From NCBI GenBank assembly GCA_965370435.1, contig CBDUUP010000185.1, forward strand, positions 1-8,595: a stretch of DNA of 8,595 nucleotides, read 5' to 3'. Source of the DNA: CBDUUP01 sp965370435 (GTDB taxonomy: Bacteria > Chloroflexota > Anaerolineae > Anaerolineales > UBA11579). A model generated the notes under the pieces. That model saw nothing but the letters and a program-made list of their open reading frames with translations, made no database searches and was not told the DNA's origin. Positions 6,472 to 8,595 of the stretch are shown one piece after another (position 1 is the first letter of the stretch; each line of letters opens with the position of its first letter). Both the position numbers and the translations under genes were made by a program.

Positions 6472-7287
6472 TTGAGCAAAAGCAACACCCAAATCGTTCA
6501 AGAAGGCGACCTGGCCCAATTATTGGGTAAACGGGACAAGCGCTTCATCGTGCAAATAACTTCTGGCGGCCGGCTGCAGACCCATTTGGGCATTTTAGAA
6601 TACGACGACTTGATCGGGAAACCGTGGGGCAGCCAGGTGGCCAGCCACCTGGGGCATAACTTCTTCCTCTTACAACCATCCTTGGAAGACTTGCTTTTGA
6701 ACACCCGGCGGGAAACGCAGATCATGTATCCAAAAGATATTGGATACATCTTGCTCAAGCTGGGGATCGGGCCGGGCACGCGGGTGATAGAAGCCGGAAC
6801 CGGGTCGGGGGCTTTCGCCACCGCGCTGGCTTTCGCGGTCGGCGACGAAGGGGAAGTGATCTCCTATGAGGTCCGGGAAGACATGCAAAACCTGGCTCGT
6901 AAAAACCTCAAACGCCTAGGACTGCTAGACAGGGTAACGCTCAAGCTGCGGAATATCGAAGAGGGCTTTGACGAAGAAGGTGTGGACGCGCTCTTTCTGG
7001 ACGTGCCCAACCCAGAGGATTACATGGCTCAGGTGCGCCAGGCGCTCAAGTCGGGCGGTTTCTTTGGCTGTCTGCTGCCCACCGTAAACCAGATAACCCG
7101 GCTGCTCAATTCCTTGAAGGGCCACCGCTTTGCTTTTGTTGAGGTGTGTGAGATCTTATTCCGCCAATATAAACCCATTGCAGAACGCCTGCGTCCGGTT
7201 GACCGTATGATCGCCCACACCGGATACTTGATCTTCGCCCGGCCATTTCTATTCACCAGACCTGGAGAATCATCCGAGGAGGATTAA
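6472..7287 (+). CDS. trmI: tRNA (adenine-58-N1)-methyltransferase
   Basis: TrmI uses S-adenosylmethionine to methylate N1 of A58 in the T-loop of tRNA, a change that stabilises the fold and is common in thermophiles, actinobacteria and Chloroflexota. The 271 residues show the family layout. A small N-terminal beta domain (about 1-65) is followed by the linker YPKDIGYILLKLGIGPG. The Rossmann domain has the SAM motif EAGTGSG (107-113), the acidic SYEVRED strand (131-137), LFLDVPNPEDY (174-184, catalytic Asp177 region) and the C-terminal RP...DRMIAHTGYLIFARP segment. It starts at TTG 6472, supported by AGAGG eight bases upstream. Its last codons carry the strong ribosome site of the next gene, five bases downstream, so the two are almost certainly co-transcribed. 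Whether it methylates A58 alone or A57 and A58, as some archaeal relatives do, cannot be told. Confidence 0.94.
   Translation: MSKSNTQIVQEGDLAQLLGKRDKRFIVQITSGGRLQTHLGILEYDDLIGKPWGSQVASHLGHNFFLLQPSLEDLLLNTRRETQIMYPKDIGYILLKLGIGPGTRVIEAGTGSGAFATALAFAVGDEGEVISYEVREDMQNLARKNLKRLGLLDRVTLKLRNIEEGFDEEGVDALFLDVPNPEDYMAQVRQALKSGGFFGCLLPTVNQITRLLNSLKGHRFAFVEVCEILFRQYKPIAERLRPVDRMIAHTGYLIFARPFLFTRPGESSEED
7276..7283 (+). promoter_or_regulatory. Strong ribosome binding site for the zinc-ribbon protein
   Basis: GAGGAGGA, two overlapping near-consensus sites, lies at the 3' end of trmI, eight bases before ATG at 7292. It is among the strongest translation signals in the window and fixes the start ahead of the later in-frame ATGs in the Arg-rich segment. 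Confidence 0.8.
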
Positions 7288-7291
7288 ACTT

Positions 7292-7873
7292 ATGCGACGA
7301 CGAAGAAGACGCCCTATGGGAGGCAGAAGACCCCCAATGCGAGGCGGGATGCGTCCTGGCGGACCCGGCCAGCACATGCTGAACCGGGCGCACAAATGTA
7401 TGTCAAACGGACAGCACGCCCAAGCCGCCGAAATCTTCCAAGAGATGGCGGTCCGCGCCCAGGACAGGGGTCACTTAGGGCATGCGCCCAATCTTTTCCT
7501 GCAAGCCGCGCGGGCCTTCTTGCTCGCCGGATTGATCGACCAGGGGATGGATTTGCTGCGCCGAGGTTTGGATTTATTGGCAAAGACTAGACGCTGGCCT
7601 GCTCTCCACAGGAATGGACTGCGAGCGGTAGAGCAGCTCAAGGAACTGGGCAAAGAACAGGAGGCGCAAGAGATCTCGGCCTGGCTGGATCAAGCCCTGG
7701 CCGATCACCCGGAGGCCAAAGCGCCCCTGAGCGCCTCCAGCGCCAAACCCAAAAAACTCCCCGCCAAATGCCCATACTGCGGCGCAAGCGTCAATCCCTC
7801 GGATGTCAAGTGGTTTGACAATAACACTGCTGAATGCGCCTACTGCGGCAGTATGCTGGACGCTGAAAGCTGA
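7292..7873 (+). CDS. Arg-rich, helical-repeat, zinc-ribbon protein of unknown function
   Basis: I do not recognise a named family for this 193-residue protein, but it has three clear parts. Residues 1-27 are very basic and rich in Arg, Gly, Pro and Met (a run of six Arg at 2-7, then GRRPP, MRGGMRPGG), resembling an RGG-like nucleic-acid-binding tail. Residues about 28-138 are predicted all-helical with TPR-like spacing (AAEIFQEMAVRAQ, FLQAARAFLLAG, GMDLLRRGLDLLA). After an Ala/Ser/Pro/Lys linker, residues 160-185 form a zinc ribbon: CPYC (Cys160, Cys163), 18 intervening residues, then CAYC (Cys182, Cys185). The strong upstream ribosome site supports this start. It sits five bases after trmI and 16 bases before the Nudix gene. 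RNA or ribosome association is plausible from the basic tail and neighbour, but is inference only. Confidence 0.85.
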   Translation: MRRRRRRPMGGRRPPMRGGMRPGGPGQHMLNRAHKCMSNGQHAQAAEIFQEMAVRAQDRGHLGHAPNLFLQAARAFLLAGLIDQGMDLLRRGLDLLAKTRRWPALHRNGLRAVEQLKELGKEQEAQEISAWLDQALADHPEAKAPLSASSAKPKKLPAKCPYCGASVNPSDVKWFDNNTAECAYCGSMLDAES

Positions 7874-7889
7874 TCCAATCTCACCAATT

Positions 7890-8504
7890 ATGACACTACG
7901 CAGCCTCACCAAAGAGGAAATCACCGAGCGTCTCAAAAATAGGGATCCGAAACCAGAAATCCCTCCCTATCCCGAATCCTTATTGACCGGGGAAACTCAG
8001 CCCGCGGCGGTTCTCATGCCTTTTCTTTGGATTGAAGGGGCCTGGCATTTGCTCTTTATCCGCCGCTCGGTGAACGACGTTGACCGCCACAGCGGGCAGG
8101 TCGCCTTTCCCGGCGGGCGGGGCGACCCAGAAGACTTGACCCCGGAAGATACGGCCTTGCGCGAGGCGGCGGAAGAAATTGGGGTAGACCCAGAGGATGT
8201 GCGCATTCTGGGGAGGCTCAATGATACTTTGACCATCAGCAATTACCAGGTGGTCCCGGTTGCAGGGGTGATCCCGTGGCCCTACGCATTCCATCCAGAT
8301 GAGAGGGAAGTGGACCGGATATTCACCATTCCGCTGGATTGGCTGGATGACCCGGCCAACCACGAAATCCGCCAATATCCGCTGCCGGAACCCCACCAGG
8401 GCGCGCTGCCGGTGGTCCACTTCAAGGAGTACGACGGTGAATTTCTATGGGGGGCCACTGCCCGGATCCTGCTCAATTTATTGGAAACGCTCAGAGATAA
8501 TTAG
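7890..8504 (+). CDS. Nudix hydrolase, probable coenzyme A pyrophosphatase (NudL/YeaB type)
   Basis: This hydrolase likely splits coenzyme A or a related CoA derivative into 3',5'-ADP and 4'-phosphopantetheine, a turnover or clean-up role. The 204 residues contain the CoA-pyrophosphatase signature LLFIRRS...DRHSGQVAFPGG (54-76) directly before the Nudix box, whose core REAAEEIGV (91-99) holds the metal-binding glutamates 92, 95 and 96. The spacing between FPGG and REAAEE is the one seen in YeaB-like enzymes, one residue longer than the generic Nudix box. The start is ATG at 7890, 16 bases after the zinc-ribbon gene; no Shine-Dalgarno site is visible. The open frame continues upstream to 7803, but that part overlaps the cysteine-rich end of the previous gene and is rejected. 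It appears to be the last gene of the trmI operon. The substrate is inferred from the motif alone. Confidence 0.92.
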   Translation: MTLRSLTKEEITERLKNRDPKPEIPPYPESLLTGETQPAAVLMPFLWIEGAWHLLFIRRSVNDVDRHSGQVAFPGGRGDPEDLTPEDTALREAAEEIGVDPEDVRILGRLNDTLTISNYQVVPVAGVIPWPYAFHPDEREVDRIFTIPLDWLDDPANHEIRQYPLPEPHQGALPVVHFKEYDGEFLWGATARILLNLLETLRDN

Positions 8505-8595
8505 CCAATCAACCTTGCGAAGGTTGTTTGCAATATCACTTATTTTGCCCTCGAGTACTGATTTTTTTATCAGGTTTGAAGCCTGAGCAACCTTC
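8505..8595. other. Non-coding tail with short inverted repeats
   Basis: No gene is visible in these last 91 bases. Besides the stem-loop at 8510-8526, there is CTGAT/ATCAG around a run of T (8558-8573) and a CAGG/CCTG hairpin (8571-8585). The final eight bases, 8588-8595, are the exact reverse complement of 8519-8526. The window ends here, so whether this is a 3' trailer or the leader of the next gene cannot be decided. Confidence 0.45.
8510..8526 (+). terminator. Possible transcription terminator after the Nudix gene
   Basis: CAACCTT and AAGGTTG form a perfect 7-bp stem with a GCG loop, starting five bases after the Nudix stop codon. The stem is followed by TTTG rather than a long T run, so intrinsic termination would be weak. 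The position after the last gene of an operon supports the call. Confidence 0.4.

Noticed and set aside
7803..7889. N-terminal extension of the Nudix protein
   Set aside because: It overlaps the zinc-ribbon cysteines of the preceding gene in another frame; ATG at 7890 gives a normal-length protein.

Overview
The window is compact bacterial chromosome, moderately GC-rich, holding mostly recognisable housekeeping genes. Short gaps, a free-standing bacterial TrmI, a NifS-type desulfurase next to MnmA and frequent TTG starts fit an Anaerolineae-like Chloroflexota genome. That assignment is an impression from gene content, not a computed result. I see no rRNA, tRNA, CRISPR array, insertion sequence, phage gene or toxin-antitoxin pair.

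Layout. (1) Bases 1-432, plus strand: the C-terminal ATPase end of a sensor histidine kinase whose 5' part lies outside the window. (2) Bases 504-3697, minus strand: a very tight three-gene run, phosphohexomutase, then tatD, then a trans-polyprenyl diphosphate synthase. The first junction has no gap and the second is a 4-base TTGA overlap. (3) Bases 3698-3819: a 122-bp divergent promoter region with one TATAAT box per strand. The minus-strand box is an extended -10 followed by a short leader with GGAGG. The plus-strand box sits 7 bases from the ATG, which suggests a leaderless transcript. (4) Bases 3820-6353, plus strand: cysteine desulfurase, mnmA, then a small three-helix membrane protein. 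(5) Bases 6354-6471: a gap with a possible weak promoter. (6) Bases 6472-8504, plus strand: trmI, an Arg-rich helical zinc-ribbon protein of unknown function, and a CoA-pyrophosphatase-type Nudix hydrolase. (7) Bases 8505-8595: non-coding, with a 7-bp stem-loop and an alternative pairing partner at the window edge.

How the genes work together. The desulfurase would take sulfur from cysteine and pass it to MnmA for 2-thiolation of U34 in tRNA. TrmI methylates A58 of tRNA, so the plus-strand genes include two separate tRNA-modification activities. The minus-strand run combines sugar-phosphate isomerisation, a metal-dependent nuclease and isoprenoid chain elongation for quinone or carrier lipids; these have no obvious shared pathway.

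I found no convincing new multi-gene system. The points most worth a second look are the probable leaderless desulfurase-mnmA transcript, the cysteine pattern of this MnmA, the uncharacterised Arg-rich/zinc-ribbon protein after trmI, and the competing inverted repeats at the right edge.
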